Shown here: positions 8,261 through 16,536 of the stretch, piece by piece
Numbering within the stretch: position 1 is the first letter of the stretch
How the letters are laid out: each line of letters begins with the position of its first letter
DNA from: Dehalococcoidia bacterium
GTDB lineage: Bacteria; Chloroflexota; Dehalococcoidia; SM23-28-2
Reading direction: 5' to 3'
DNA length: 38,795 nt
Assembly (NCBI GenBank): GCA_020356025.1
Contig: CP070630.1
Coordinates: forward strand, 1,037,400 to 1,076,194
Position numbers and translations under genes: made by a program
Notes under the pieces: model-generated
Database searches by the model: none
What the model saw: the letters and a program-made list of their open reading frames with translations, nothing else
What the model was told of the DNA's origin: nothing

Positions 8261-10762
8261 ATGGTGGAGGACAAGGCGAGAGAGAAGCAGCAGGTGACCA
8301 TTCCCGTCAAGGGCATGACCTGCGTCTCCTGTGTGTCGCGCGTCGAGCGTGCCCTCAAGAAGGTGCCCGGCGTCAGCGAAGCCGCCGTCAACCTCGCCAG
8401 CGAGCGCGCGACTGTAATGCACGACCGTCGGGCCAGCAGTGTCGAGGACTTGTTCAAGGCCGTCGAGGACGCAGGCTACGAGCCCCGCCGCGAGAGCCTC
8501 ACCGTCGGTGTGGAGGGCATGACCTGCGCCTCCTGCGTGCGACGAGTCGAGACCGCCCTCAAGAAAGTGCCCGGCGTCCTCTCGGCCAGCGTCAACCTCG
8601 CCAGCGAGCGCGCCACGGTGGAGTTCCAGCCCGGCCAGGTAGCCATCGCCGACCTCCGCCGCGCCGTGGACGACGCCGGCTACCGCCTGCGCGAGCTCGC
8701 GGAGAGAGAGCGCGACGTTGAGGCCGAGGCGCGCCAGCAAGAGCAACGCACCCTCCTGGCCAAGCTCCTCTTCGCTGGCACTGTCGGCGCTCTTCTCATG
8801 CTCGGCGCTCAGCACCAGCACATCCCCCTCCTGGCCGATATCCCCGTTCGCTGGATCAACGTCATCTCCTTCCTGCTGGCCACGCCGGTGCAGTTCTGGG
8901 CCGGCTGGCAGTTCTACGTGGGAACCTGGAAGACCGCCAGGCACTTGACCGCCGACATGAACACCCTCATCGCCGTCGGCACCAGCGCCGCCTATGGCTA
9001 CAGCATCGCCGCCACCTTCGGCCCCGGCCTGTTCGAGGCGGCGGCCATCGAGACCAGCGTCTACTTCGAGACGTCCGCAATCATCGTCGCTCTCATCCTG
9101 CTCGGCCGCTGGCTCGAGGCTCGCGCCAAGAGCCGCACCTCGGCGGCCATCAAGCGCCTCATGGGTCTGCGGGCCAAGACGGCGCGCATCGTCCGCGACG
9201 GCCAGGAGACCGACATACCCATCGAGCAGGTGGCCCCCGGCGACGTCGTGGTCGTCCGCCCCGGCGAGAAGATCCCCGTCGATGGCGTCGTCCTCGAGGG
9301 CCGCTCGGCCGTCGACGAGTCGATGATCAGCGGCGAGAGCATCCCGCTGGAGAAGGGCCCCGGCGACGAGGTTATCGGCGCCACCATCAACAAGGTGGGC
9401 TCCTTCCGCTTCCGCGCCACCAAGATCGGCGAGGAGACCGTCCTCGCCCAGATCATCCGCCTCGTGGAGGAAGCCCAGGGCTCCAAGGCGCCCATCCAGC
9501 GCCTCGCCGACGTGGTTGCCTCTTACTTTGTGCCGGCGGTCATGGCCGTGGCCGCTGGCACCTTCGTTGTGTGGCTCATCGTTGGGCCATCGCCCGCGTT
9601 GACCTACGCCCTCCTGAGTGCCGTGGCTGTGCTCATTATCGCCTGCCCCTGCGCTCTCGGCCTCGCCACCCCCACGGCCATCATGGTCGGCACCGGCAAG
9701 GGGGCGGAGAGCGGCGTCCTCATCCGCGGCGCCGAGGCCCTGGAGACGGGCCATAAGGTGCAGGCCGCCGTCATGGACAAGACCGGCACCATCACCGAGG
9801 GGCGCCCCCGGGTGACCGATGTGCTGGCCGCCGATGGCCAGGCGGGGGAGGTGCTGCGTCTCGCCGCCAGCGCCGAACGGGGCTCGGAGCACCCTCTGGG
9901 CGAGGCCATCGTGACGGAGGCCAAGGAGCGCGGCCTGGCCCTCGCCGAGGCCCAGGATTTCGTCGCCGTGCCCGGCCTGGGCGTTCAGGCTCAGGTGGAC
10001 GGACGCCAGGTTCTCCTCGGCAACCTCGGTCTGATGCAGGAGCGCGCCGCCAAGCTGAATGGCCTGGAGACGACCGCCGACGAGCTGCTGGGCGAGGGCA
10101 AGACAGCGATGTTCGTGGCCGCCGACGGCCAGGTGCTGGGAGTCATCGCCGTGGCCGATACGGTCAAGGAGGGCGCCCAGGAGGCCATCGTCCGCCTCAA
10201 GGCGATGGGCATCGAGGTAATCATGCTCACCGGCGACCATCGTCGCACCGCCGAGGCCATCGCCCGTCAGGTGGGCGTCGACCGCGTGCTGGCGGAGGTC
10301 CTGCCCGAGGACAAGGCCAGGCAGGTGCGCGATCTCCAGAACGAGGACAAGGTCGTGGCTATGGTAGGCGACGGCATCAACGACGCCCCCGCTCTGGTTC
10401 AGGCCGACGTGGGCATCGCCATCGGCACCGGCACCGACGTCGCCATGGAGGCCTCCGACATCACCCTCATCCGCGGCGACCTGCGTGGAGTGGCAACCGC
10501 CATCGCCCTCAGCAAGAAGACCATTCAGATCATCCGCCAGAACCTGTTCTGGGCCTTCTTCTACAACGTCGCCCTTATTCCCATTGCGGCTGGCATTCTG
10601 TATCCTTTGTTCTCGAGGACGGGCGTGCCGGGCGGCCTCGAGCCCTTCTTCGGCGAGTTCGGCTTCCTGAACCCCATCCTCGCGGCGGTGGCCATGGCCT
10701 TCAGTTCGCTAACGGTGATGACTAATTCCCTCCGCTTGCGCCGATTCAAGGCACCAGCGTGA
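8261..10762 (+). CDS. copA: Cu(I)-exporting P1B-type ATPase CopA
   Basis: CopA pumps Cu(I) out of the cytoplasm. Two N-terminal HMA domains carry GMTCVSC (Cys21, Cys24) and GMTCASC (Cys89, Cys92). They are very similar in DNA sequence, so they look like a tandem duplication. Transmembrane helices follow, with an actuator loop SGES, the ion motif CPC (Cys462-Pro-Cys464), phosphorylation motif DKTGT (Asp506), the SEHPLG motif of the nucleotide domain, hinge GDGIND (about 703-708), and last-helix motifs YN and MxxSS ([16 protein letters not shown]). Length 833 fits a two-HMA CopA. GGGAGG at 8245-8250 precedes the ATG. Regulation by the csoR operator upstream is expected. Confidence 0.96.
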   Translation: MVEDKAREKQQVTIPVKGMTCVSCVSRVERALKKVPGVSEAAVNLASERATVMHDRRASSVEDLFKAVEDAGYEPRRESLTVGVEGMTCASCVRRVETALKKVPGVLSASVNLASERATVEFQPGQVAIADLRRAVDDAGYRLRELAERERDVEAEARQQEQRTLLAKLLFAGTVGALLMLGAQHQHIPLLADIPVRWINVISFLLATPVQFWAGWQFYVGTWKTARHLTADMNTLIAVGTSAAYGYSIAATFGPGLFEAAAIETSVYFETSAIIVALILLGRWLEARAKSRTSAAIKRLMGLRAKTARIVRDGQETDIPIEQVAPGDVVVVRPGEKIPVDGVVLEGRSAVDESMISGESIPLEKGPGDEVIGATINKVGSFRFRATKIGEETVLAQIIRLVEEAQGSKAPIQRLADVVASYFVPAVMAVAAGTFVVWLIVGPSPALTYALLSAVAVLIIACPCALGLATPTAIMVGTGKGAESGVLIRGAEALETGHKVQAAVMDKTGTITEGRPRVTDVLAADGQAGEVLRLAASAERGSEHPLGEAIVTEAKERGLALAEAQDFVAVPGLGVQAQVDGRQVLLGNLGLMQERAAKLNGLETTADELLGEGKTAMFVAADGQVLGVIAVADTVKEGAQEAIVRLKAMGIEVIMLTGDHRRTAEAIARQVGVDRVLAEVLPEDKARQVRDLQNEDKVVAMVGDGINDAPALVQADVGIAIGTGTDVAMEASDITLIRGDLRGVATAIALSKKTIQIIRQNLFWAFFYNVALIPIAAGILYPLFSRTGVPGGLEPFFGEFGFLNPILAAVAMAFSSLTVMTNSLRLRRFKAPA

Positions 10763-10790
10763 GTCTGACTGGTAAGGAGGCTGCGGGGGC

Positions 10791-11420
10791 ATGTCCCCGG
10801 AAACGAGCCAGGGGCAGGGTCGGAAGCCGACCAAGGTGGCGCAGCATCGCTACGACGTACAGGATGCCATCCTAGAGTTAGTGCCTGGGAGCTGGAGGCG
10901 CCTCCTCTGGTCGAAAGTAGGGGGCGGTTGCGTCTTGGAGGTAGGCGTGGGAACAGGGATGAACATAGCCTACTATCCGCCCGAGGCTGCGGTGGTGGCG
11001 GTAGACCCCAGTCCGAGCTTTCTGACCCGGGCTGCAAACAGGGCTCGCAAGAACGGAAAGGCGGCGGCACTCGGCGTCATGGATGTCCGGCGACTGGCCT
11101 TTGCCGATGACTCCTTCGACTACGCTGCCACCTCCTTTGTCTTTTGCTCCGTGCCCGACCCCGTCGCTGGTCTGATGGAGGTGCGGCGAGTGCTCAAGCC
11201 GGGCGGCCGCTTTATCCTTCTGGAGCACGTTCGCCTGGGCAACCGTCTCCTTGGCCGGCTCATGGACCTCTTGAACTCGCCCTGGCTGCGTCTGTCGGGG
11301 GACAATATCAACCGCGACACCGTGGCCAACGTGCAGAGAGCGGGCTTTCAGGTGGTGGCGGTCGATAGTCTCTTGGGTGGTCTGGTGAAGGTGATCGAGG
11401 CACGCAAGGAGAGCCAGTGA
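10791..11420 (+). CDS. Class I SAM-dependent methyltransferase
   Basis: The 209-residue protein has the Rossmann methyltransferase motif I VLEVGVGTGMNIAYY, acidic motif II VVAVDPS, LAFADDSFDYAATSFVFCSV and the post-motif region LKPGGRFILLEHV, as in the UbiE/METTL7-like group. The tail NINRDTVANVQRAGF also fits METTL7-like enzymes. The substrate cannot be read from sequence. AAGGAGG at 10773-10779 precedes the ATG. It lies 28 bases after copA, and its stop overlaps the murT start (GTGA), so it bridges the copper and cell-wall genes in one transcript. A role in thiol or metal(loid) methylation is only a possibility. Confidence 0.85.
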   Translation: MSPETSQGQGRKPTKVAQHRYDVQDAILELVPGSWRRLLWSKVGGGCVLEVGVGTGMNIAYYPPEAAVVAVDPSPSFLTRAANRARKNGKAAALGVMDVRRLAFADDSFDYAATSFVFCSVPDPVAGLMEVRRVLKPGGRFILLEHVRLGNRLLGRLMDLLNSPWLRLSGDNINRDTVANVQRAGFQVVAVDSLLGGLVKVIEARKESQ

Positions 11421-12826
11421 GTGCGATCTTGGGCCTGCGGACGGCAGCAGCGGTGACGACGGCCAAGCTGGTGGCCGCCCTCAGCCGTCGCCTGGGCTTC
11501 GGTGGTGGCACTGCTCTCCCCGGCTTGGTGGCCGACGCTGTCGTCCCGCGCCTGGCGACTCGCCTGGCGGCCCGCCTGGGCCACGGCTCCGTCCTCATCA
11601 CCGGCACCAACGGCAAGACGACCACCGCTCGCCTGGTCAGGAACGTTGCTCAGGCCGCCGGCTACCGGCCCGTCCACAACCATAGCGGCTCCAACCTTAT
11701 GAGGGGCATCACCGCCTGCCTCATCGAGGCCACCGATGCCCGCGGCCAGTTCCCCCAGCCCGAACGACGCCTGGGCATCTTCGAGGTGGACGAGGCGACT
11801 CTGCCGGAGGCAGCCGTTGCCCTCTCTCCCCGTGTTGTCGCCTTCACCAACCTTTTCCGCGATCAGCTCGACCGCTATGGCGAGGTCGATAGCGTGGCTG
11901 CCCTCTGGCGGCCAGCCGTGGCTTCTCTTCCCCCTACTATCACCGTCGTCCTTAACGCTGACGACCCTGGCGTGGCCGGCCTGGCCGACGCCTGCCGTGG
12001 TTCCGTCTTGTTCTACGCCGTCAGCGACATCTCCTGTGCTGTCGATCAGATCGAGCACGCCGCTGACGCCCGCTGGTGCCCCTCCTGCGGCCGGGAGTAC
12101 AGCTACAGCGCCGTCTTCTACGGCCACGTGGGCCAGTGGGTCTGCCCCGGCTGTGGCAGGGGCCGGCCGGCCGCCGACATCGAGGCCACCAGGGTCAAGC
12201 AAAGCCCCGACCAGCCCCTGCGTCTGGCCCTGGCCACTCCCTCGGGGCAGTTCGATCTGTCGTTGCCCCTTATGGGCCTCTACAACGTCTACAATGCCCT
12301 GGCGGCGGTGAGCGTCGCCGTCGCTCTCGGCGTCCCCGTGGACGCCATCCGAGAGGGCGTCGCTTCCTTTACCGCCGCCTTCGGCCGCCAGGAGAGGATG
12401 ACCGTCCGCGGGCGCGAGGTGCACACTATCCTCGCCAAGAACCCCGCTGGCCTGAACCAGGTGCTCCGAGCGATCAGCGCCGAGGAGGGGCCGAAGAACC
12501 TGCTGTTTTTCCTCAACGATGACATCGCCGACGGGCGGGACGTCTCATGGATCTGGGACGTGGACTTCGAGATGCTGGCCGGCCAGGCGGCCCTTCTCCT
12601 CGCTTCCGGGCGACGGGCGGCCGACATGGCTCTCCGCCTGAAATACGCCGATATAGACGCTGATCCCGCCATCGAAGAAGATACGGAGAGCGCCTTGGAG
12701 AAAGCCCTGGCGCTCACGCCGGAGGGCGAGCGGCTGTACGTCATTCCCACCTACACCGCCATGCTCCACGTGCGCAAGCTCCTTGCCCGCTGGGGCCAGC
12801 GTCCGCCTTTCTGGGAGGAGGGCTGA
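11417..12826 (+). CDS. murT: Lipid II isoglutaminyl synthase, Mur-ligase subunit MurT
   Basis: MurT with GatD amidates the D-Glu of lipid II to D-isoglutamine. The 469-residue protein has the Mur ligase ATP loop ITGTNGKTTTARLV, the substrate region HNHSGSNLMRG, and FEVDEAT. A four-cysteine zinc ribbon (WCPSCGREY ... WVCPGCGRGRP) is inserted in the middle domain, a hallmark of MurT. The C-terminal DUF1727-type domain ends in the conserved region YTAMLHVRKLL. GTG start 11417 overlaps the methyltransferase stop by four bases. gatD begins four bases after its stop, as in other murT-gatD operons. Confidence 0.94.
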   Translation: MSAILGLRTAAAVTTAKLVAALSRRLGFGGGTALPGLVADAVVPRLATRLAARLGHGSVLITGTNGKTTTARLVRNVAQAAGYRPVHNHSGSNLMRGITACLIEATDARGQFPQPERRLGIFEVDEATLPEAAVALSPRVVAFTNLFRDQLDRYGEVDSVAALWRPAVASLPPTITVVLNADDPGVAGLADACRGSVLFYAVSDISCAVDQIEHAADARWCPSCGREYSYSAVFYGHVGQWVCPGCGRGRPAADIEATRVKQSPDQPLRLALATPSGQFDLSLPLMGLYNVYNALAAVSVAVALGVPVDAIREGVASFTAAFGRQERMTVRGREVHTILAKNPAGLNQVLRAISAEEGPKNLLFFLNDDIADGRDVSWIWDVDFEMLAGQAALLLASGRRAADMALRLKYADIDADPAIEEDTESALEKALALTPEGERLYVIPTYTAMLHVRKLLARWGQRPPFWEEG

Positions 12827-12830
12827 GGCC

Positions 12831-13589
12831 GTGGAAGCCGCTCTCCGCCTCGCCCACCTCTACCCCAAGCTGATGAACCTCTACGGCGACCGCGGCAACA
12901 TCCTCTCCCTCCGCCGCCGCTGCCAGCAGCGTGGCATCACCCTGGCCGTGGACGAACTGGAGCTTGGCGACGCCCTCGATCCAGCCGCCTACGACCTCGT
13001 CTTCATCGGCGGCGCCCAGGACCGCGAGCAGCAGCGCGTGGCGGTTGACCTGCTCGGGACCAAGGCCGAGGCCCTGCACCAGGCCGTGGAGCAGGGCGTG
13101 GTGCTCCTGGCCGTGTGCGGCGGCTATCAGCTTCTGGGACGCTATTATCGGCCGGCCGCCGGCGAGGAGTTGGCGGGCGTCGGCATCTTCGACGCCTGGA
13201 CCGTCCACCCCGGCCCGGCGGCCAAGCGTTTCATTGGCAACGTGGTCGTGCGCTGGCGGGGTGGAACGCTGGTCGGCTTCGAGAACCACGGCGGCCGCAC
13301 CTACCTGGGGCCGAGCGCCCGGCCACTGGCGACGGTTATCGCTGGCTTCGGCAACAACGGCCGCGACGGCAGCGAGGGGGTGGTGCAGGGAGAGAACGCC
13401 TTCGGTACGTATCTGCACGGCTCGCTCTTGCCGAAGAACCCCCGCTTCGCCGACCATCTCATCGCCCAGGCGCTCAGGCGCAGGTACGGTGACGTGGAGC
13501 TGGAGCCCCTGGACGATGTCCTGGAGGAGCGGGCCCATGCCGAGGCGGTTCGCCTGGCAAAGAAGAAGCCGATTTTCGGGAGGAGGTGA
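12831..13589 (+). CDS. gatD: Lipid II isoglutaminyl synthase, glutamine amidotransferase subunit GatD
   Basis: GatD hydrolyses glutamine and passes ammonia to MurT. It is a class I (CobB/CobQ-type) amidotransferase with LYPKLMNLYGDRGN at the N-terminus, nucleophile Cys in VCGGYQLLG and catalytic His in TYLHGSLLPKNP. Start GTG 12831 lies behind GGAGGAGGG (12813-12821) and gives 252 residues, close to family length. A TTG 48 bases earlier overlaps murT and is less likely. The HMA gene starts four bases downstream. Confidence 0.93.
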   Translation: MEAALRLAHLYPKLMNLYGDRGNILSLRRRCQQRGITLAVDELELGDALDPAAYDLVFIGGAQDREQQRVAVDLLGTKAEALHQAVEQGVVLLAVCGGYQLLGRYYRPAAGEELAGVGIFDAWTVHPGPAAKRFIGNVVVRWRGGTLVGFENHGGRTYLGPSARPLATVIAGFGNNGRDGSEGVVQGENAFGTYLHGSLLPKNPRFADHLIAQALRRRYGDVELEPLDDVLEERAHAEAVRLAKKKPIFGRR

Positions 13590-13593
13590 GGCT

Positions 13594-13803
13594 GTGGAGG
13601 AAGTAACTCTGACCGCCCCCGATATCTCCTGCGACCACTGCATCGCCGCCATCCGCAAGGCTCTGTCCAAGTTGCCGGGAGTGCAGTTCCTTGACGGCAA
13701 TCCCCAGGCGAAGAAGGTCACAATTCGGTATGATCCGTCTGTAGTGCAGTTGACGGCCATCGAGAAGGCCATGGAGGAGGAAGGCTATCCGCCTGCTGGG
13801 TAA
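13594..13803 (+). CDS. Small heavy-metal-associated (HMA) protein, CopZ-like copper chaperone
   Basis: This is a 69-residue single HMA domain: beta strand VTLTAPDI, metal loop SCDHC (C-x2-C), then KALSKLPGV and a second half ending EKAMEEEGY, as in CopZ and MerP. It probably carries Cu(I) to CopA. The loop lacks the usual Met before the first Cys (normally M-x-C-x2-C), which could alter metal handling. The GTG start follows GGAGGAGG (13579-13586) and lies four bases after the gatD stop. Its position behind gatD rather than beside copA is unusual. Confidence 0.85.
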   Translation: MEEVTLTAPDISCDHCIAAIRKALSKLPGVQFLDGNPQAKKVTIRYDPSVVQLTAIEKAMEEEGYPPAG

Positions 13804-13822
13804 CCTGGCTGGCTTCGGTCTG

Positions 13823-14560
13823 GTGCTGCTGGCGGCGGCAGCGGCCGTCGTCCTGGGGGTAATTTGCACGACGTCCTCCGAGGATGTCTACACCGATATC
13901 AGCATCGTTCCCCTAGAGGTGACTCCCACCGCGGCCCCCACCTCGCCGACTCCCACCCCCACCCCTGAGCCTACAGCGCCCCCCATTCTGGAAGCCGTCA
14001 TCCACGGCTTCCAATACCCCATCGCTGGTGCCTGCCTCCCCACTCGGGAGGACCTTATGCCCAACGCTCCCCGCGATTATCGCTGGGGCGTTCATGAGGG
14101 AATCGATTTCTACGACGGCGATTGCTGCGTGCCCATCGAGCGCGGGATGCCGGTGCTGGCTGCCAAGACAGGGGTGGTCATCCGCGCCGATCATGACTAT
14201 CAGGACATCACTGCCGAGGAGATGGACGCCATATTGGCCCGCACCCAGCAGCAGGGCTACACCGATGCCGCCTCTCTGGATCGCCTGCGCGGTCAGCAGG
14301 TCTGGCTCGACCACGGCGACGGCATCGTCACCCGCTATGCCCACCTCCTGGACGTAGAGGTGGGGATTGAAGAGGGCATGGTGGTGGAGGCAGGGCAGGT
14401 CGTGGGCTACGTTGGCAACTCGGGAACGCCCGAAGGCGTCACCGACTCCGATCTTGAGAACCATCTGCACTTCGAGATCCGTGTGGGTGCTGGCTATCTG
14501 GGGGAAGGCCTCTCCGCCGTCCAGACGCGCCGCCTCTGCGAGAAGGCATTCGCCCCTTAG
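13823..14560 (+). CDS. Membrane-anchored or secreted M23-family peptidase
   Basis: M23 enzymes are zinc endopeptidases that cut peptidoglycan cross-bridges. The protein has an N-terminal hydrophobic segment (AAAAAVVLGVI), a Pro/Thr-rich linker, and an M23 domain with zinc ligands in HEGIDFYD (His91, Asp95), then RYAHL (His175) and HLHFEIR (His215, His217). A 40-residue insertion lies before WLDHGDG. The first ordinary start, GTG 13823, leaves no positive residues before the hydrophobic stretch. The frame is open back to 13754 (RRKAIRLLGNLAGFG), and GGAGGAGGAAGG at 13773-13784 would better fit a start near 13787-13793, where only ATC or CTG codons exist. The true N-terminus is therefore uncertain. 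It is probably co-transcribed with murT-gatD. Confidence 0.85.
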   Translation: MLLAAAAAVVLGVICTTSSEDVYTDISIVPLEVTPTAAPTSPTPTPTPEPTAPPILEAVIHGFQYPIAGACLPTREDLMPNAPRDYRWGVHEGIDFYDGDCCVPIERGMPVLAAKTGVVIRADHDYQDITAEEMDAILARTQQQGYTDAASLDRLRGQQVWLDHGDGIVTRYAHLLDVEVGIEEGMVVEAGQVVGYVGNSGTPEGVTDSDLENHLHFEIRVGAGYLGEGLSAVQTRRLCEKAFAP

Positions 14561-14755
14561 ACTTCCCTAGTGACCGCCTATTTCGGCTTGGGGCCGACCT
14601 CCAGGCGCGTGATCTAGCCTCTGGAAATGTGGTATACAGGGAGGTGCTGGCTCTCGCTGACACGATGTCCGGCGCGCGCGTGGCCATCAGCGACAGCGAT
14701 GGTCGCGCGGCTTGGATCGGGGCAAAGCTCGATTCGATAGAAGGAGAGGGGCAGG

Positions 14756-15679
14756 ATGGAAGCTCTTAACGCCCTGGCGCCTATGGTGATCAAGATCGGC
14801 ATCGACCCCGAGATCTTCCAGATCGCCGGCCTGGAGATCACCTGGCATGGGCTGTTCACTGCCCTGGGAGTGGTGGTTGGCGTCTTCATGGCCGCCATCC
14901 TGGCCCGGCGCGCCGGCATCGACGATGACACCATCTACAACATGTCCCTCTTCCTTGTCATCGGCGGCATCATCGGCGCCCGTGCCCTCTACGTGCTGGA
15001 GCACCTCGGCGATTTCGATGATGATCCGGCAGAGATTTTCGCCATCCAGACCGGCGGCATCTCCATCTACGGCGCCCTGATCGGCGGCACCCTGGGGGCG
15101 GCGGCCTACGCTGCCTGGCGCCGGCTGCCCCACTGGGGCTTGATGGCCGATGTGGCCGCTATTGGGGCTATCCTGGGCATGGCCGTGGGTCGCGTTGGCT
15201 GTCTCATCAACGGAGACATCTTCGGTAGATCCACCGACTGGGCCATCGGTGTCGTTTACACTCATTCTGATAGCCCCAGCTATCCCGTTTACTCCGCTGT
15301 GCCCCCTGAGCTGGCTCAGCATCCCGTCACTGCCTACGAGATAGCGGGCGACCTGCTCATCTTTGCCCTGCTCCTCTTCGTCCTGCGGCGGCTCTTCAAG
15401 CGCGACGGCATGATCTTCTTCGCCTGGGCCTTCCTCTACGCCGCCATGCGCTTCGGCGTCAGCTTCCTGCGGGGAACCGACATCGGCGGTGTCTGGGTGG
15501 GCGACGATCTCGTCCTCGGCGGCCTCCGCGTCGCTCAGCTCATCGCCCTGGCGATAATGGTGCTCACTCCGTTGGGCGTTGCCTATGTGCTCACCCGCCG
15601 CGCGCCTGCTCGTGCCGAGAGGCGTCGCCTGGCGCGCGCCGAAGCCCGTGCCCCGGACGAAGAAGCGGACAGCGACTGA
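14756..15679 (+). CDS. lgt: Prolipoprotein diacylglyceryl transferase
   Basis: Lgt adds diacylglycerol to the lipobox Cys of prolipoproteins in the cytoplasmic membrane. The 307-residue multi-pass protein has ITWHGLFTALG near the first helices, IGGIIGARALYVLEH, GGISIYGALIGG, the signature GRVGCLINGDIFGR, and a late helix FAWAFLYAAMRFGVSFLRG. The tail is Arg/Ala-rich and acidic at the end. GGAGAGG at 14743-14749 precedes the ATG. The 195-base spacer before it holds only a possible 46-codon frame that I do not accept. A substrate lipoprotein is encoded at 31.5-32.2 kb. The gene ends tail-to-tail with the next one, 17 bases away. Confidence 0.95.
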   Translation: MEALNALAPMVIKIGIDPEIFQIAGLEITWHGLFTALGVVVGVFMAAILARRAGIDDDTIYNMSLFLVIGGIIGARALYVLEHLGDFDDDPAEIFAIQTGGISIYGALIGGTLGAAAYAAWRRLPHWGLMADVAAIGAILGMAVGRVGCLINGDIFGRSTDWAIGVVYTHSDSPSYPVYSAVPPELAQHPVTAYEIAGDLLIFALLLFVLRRLFKRDGMIFFAWAFLYAAMRFGVSFLRGTDIGGVWVGDDLVLGGLRVAQLIALAIMVLTPLGVAYVLTRRAPARAERRRLARAEARAPDEEADSD

Positions 15680-15696
15680 GCTAAGCCAACCACCTC

Positions 15697-16536
15697 CTAC
15701 GTGCAGCTCGCTCCTATCTTCCCGCTGAACGCCAGCACGTCGCCCACCACGGTGATGTAGTTGTCCATGTTCAGGTCGAGGCGCTGCATCCAGCCGGCGT
15801 CGGGCGGCGGCCCGCCCCACGCGCCGATACGCCCCGAGTAGGGGAGGACGTCGCCCACCACGGTGACGAACGTGTCGATGTTGATGTCCAGCGGCCACGC
15901 GTCGTGCACTCCCGGGTCGTTCGTGCAGTCATCGCACGAGTCCGTGGGCAGGTAACCCTCGACGTCGTCGTTGAACTCGTCGCCATCGTCGTCTGGGTCG
16001 TCCGGGTCGAGGACGGTGTCCTGATCGCAGTCGTTGGCGATCCGGCAGCACACCTTGGTCGCGTAGTCATCCGTGCCGTCGCAGTCGGCGACGTGCGCAT
16101 TGTTATCCCCCGACACCGTGGCCACGCACTCGTACTCCGCAGCGCAGCTAGGGCCGTAAGTGCAGTCGGCTACCCCGTAGGGTACGGAGAGACAGACCTG
16201 TGTCCCGTAGCTGCCGTCCGCCGCGACGTGGGCGTTGTCCGCCGCCGACAGGGTGACTATTGTGTCGTAGACATTGCTGCAGTCCGTGCTCAGGTTGCAG
16301 ACCTCGCCGCAGCAGACCGACCAGCCGTAGCCCGACCCAGCGGGCGTGCCGGCATGGGCGTTGCTGGTGGAGAACATCCGGAATACCTCGACCTCCTCCG
16401 CGTCGCACGAAGCCTTGACGCTGCAGGTCAGGTTGCCCGTGGGCGCAGCAGCGCTTGTGTGGAAGGCCCAGCGCACACCGAGGGCAAGGATCAGCGCCAC
16501 AAGCACCAGCGCCGTCAGTACCGTTGCCCGTCTCAT
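15697..16536 (-). CDS. Secreted Cys-rich NAHV-repeat protein with C-terminal dockerin-like module
   Basis: I do not recognise a named family for the whole protein. The 279 residues start with a signal or anchor helix (VLTALVLVALILALGV). A Cys-rich region with three degenerate repeats follows, centred on SNAHAG, DNAHVAADGSYGTQVC and NNAHVAD, each ending in a VC/VCC-type strand. Next comes an Asp-rich thrombospondin type 3-like calcium stretch (DCDQDTVLDPDDPDDDGD), then a 68-residue C-terminal module with two dockerin/EF-hand-like halves (LDINIDTFVTVVGDVL, LDLNMDNYITVVGDVL) ending SCT. The same module ends the FG-GAP protein nearby. The ATG overlaps the stop of the S74 gene by four bases, so translation is probably coupled. 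Confidence 0.8.
   Translation of the reverse strand: MRRATVLTALVLVALILALGVRWAFHTSAAAPTGNLTCSVKASCDAEEVEVFRMFSTSNAHAGTPAGSGYGWSVCCGEVCNLSTDCSNVYDTIVTLSAADNAHVAADGSYGTQVCLSVPYGVADCTYGPSCAAEYECVATVSGDNNAHVADCDGTDDYATKVCCRIANDCDQDTVLDPDDPDDDGDEFNDDVEGYLPTDSCDDCTNDPGVHDAWPLDINIDTFVTVVGDVLPYSGRIGAWGGPPPDAGWMQRLDLNMDNYITVVGDVLAFSGKIGASCT

Noticed and set aside
8207..10240. 677-codon open frame on the minus strand opposite csoR/copA
   Set aside because: It is a shadow of high third-position GC in copA; the plus strand encodes a complete CopA with all motifs and a Shine-Dalgarno.
14629..14769. Possible 46-codon gene between the M23 peptidase and lgt
   Set aside because: The frame is open and GC-rich at third positions, but the start coincides with a weak -10, no Shine-Dalgarno is present, and it overlaps the lgt start. 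Not supportable.
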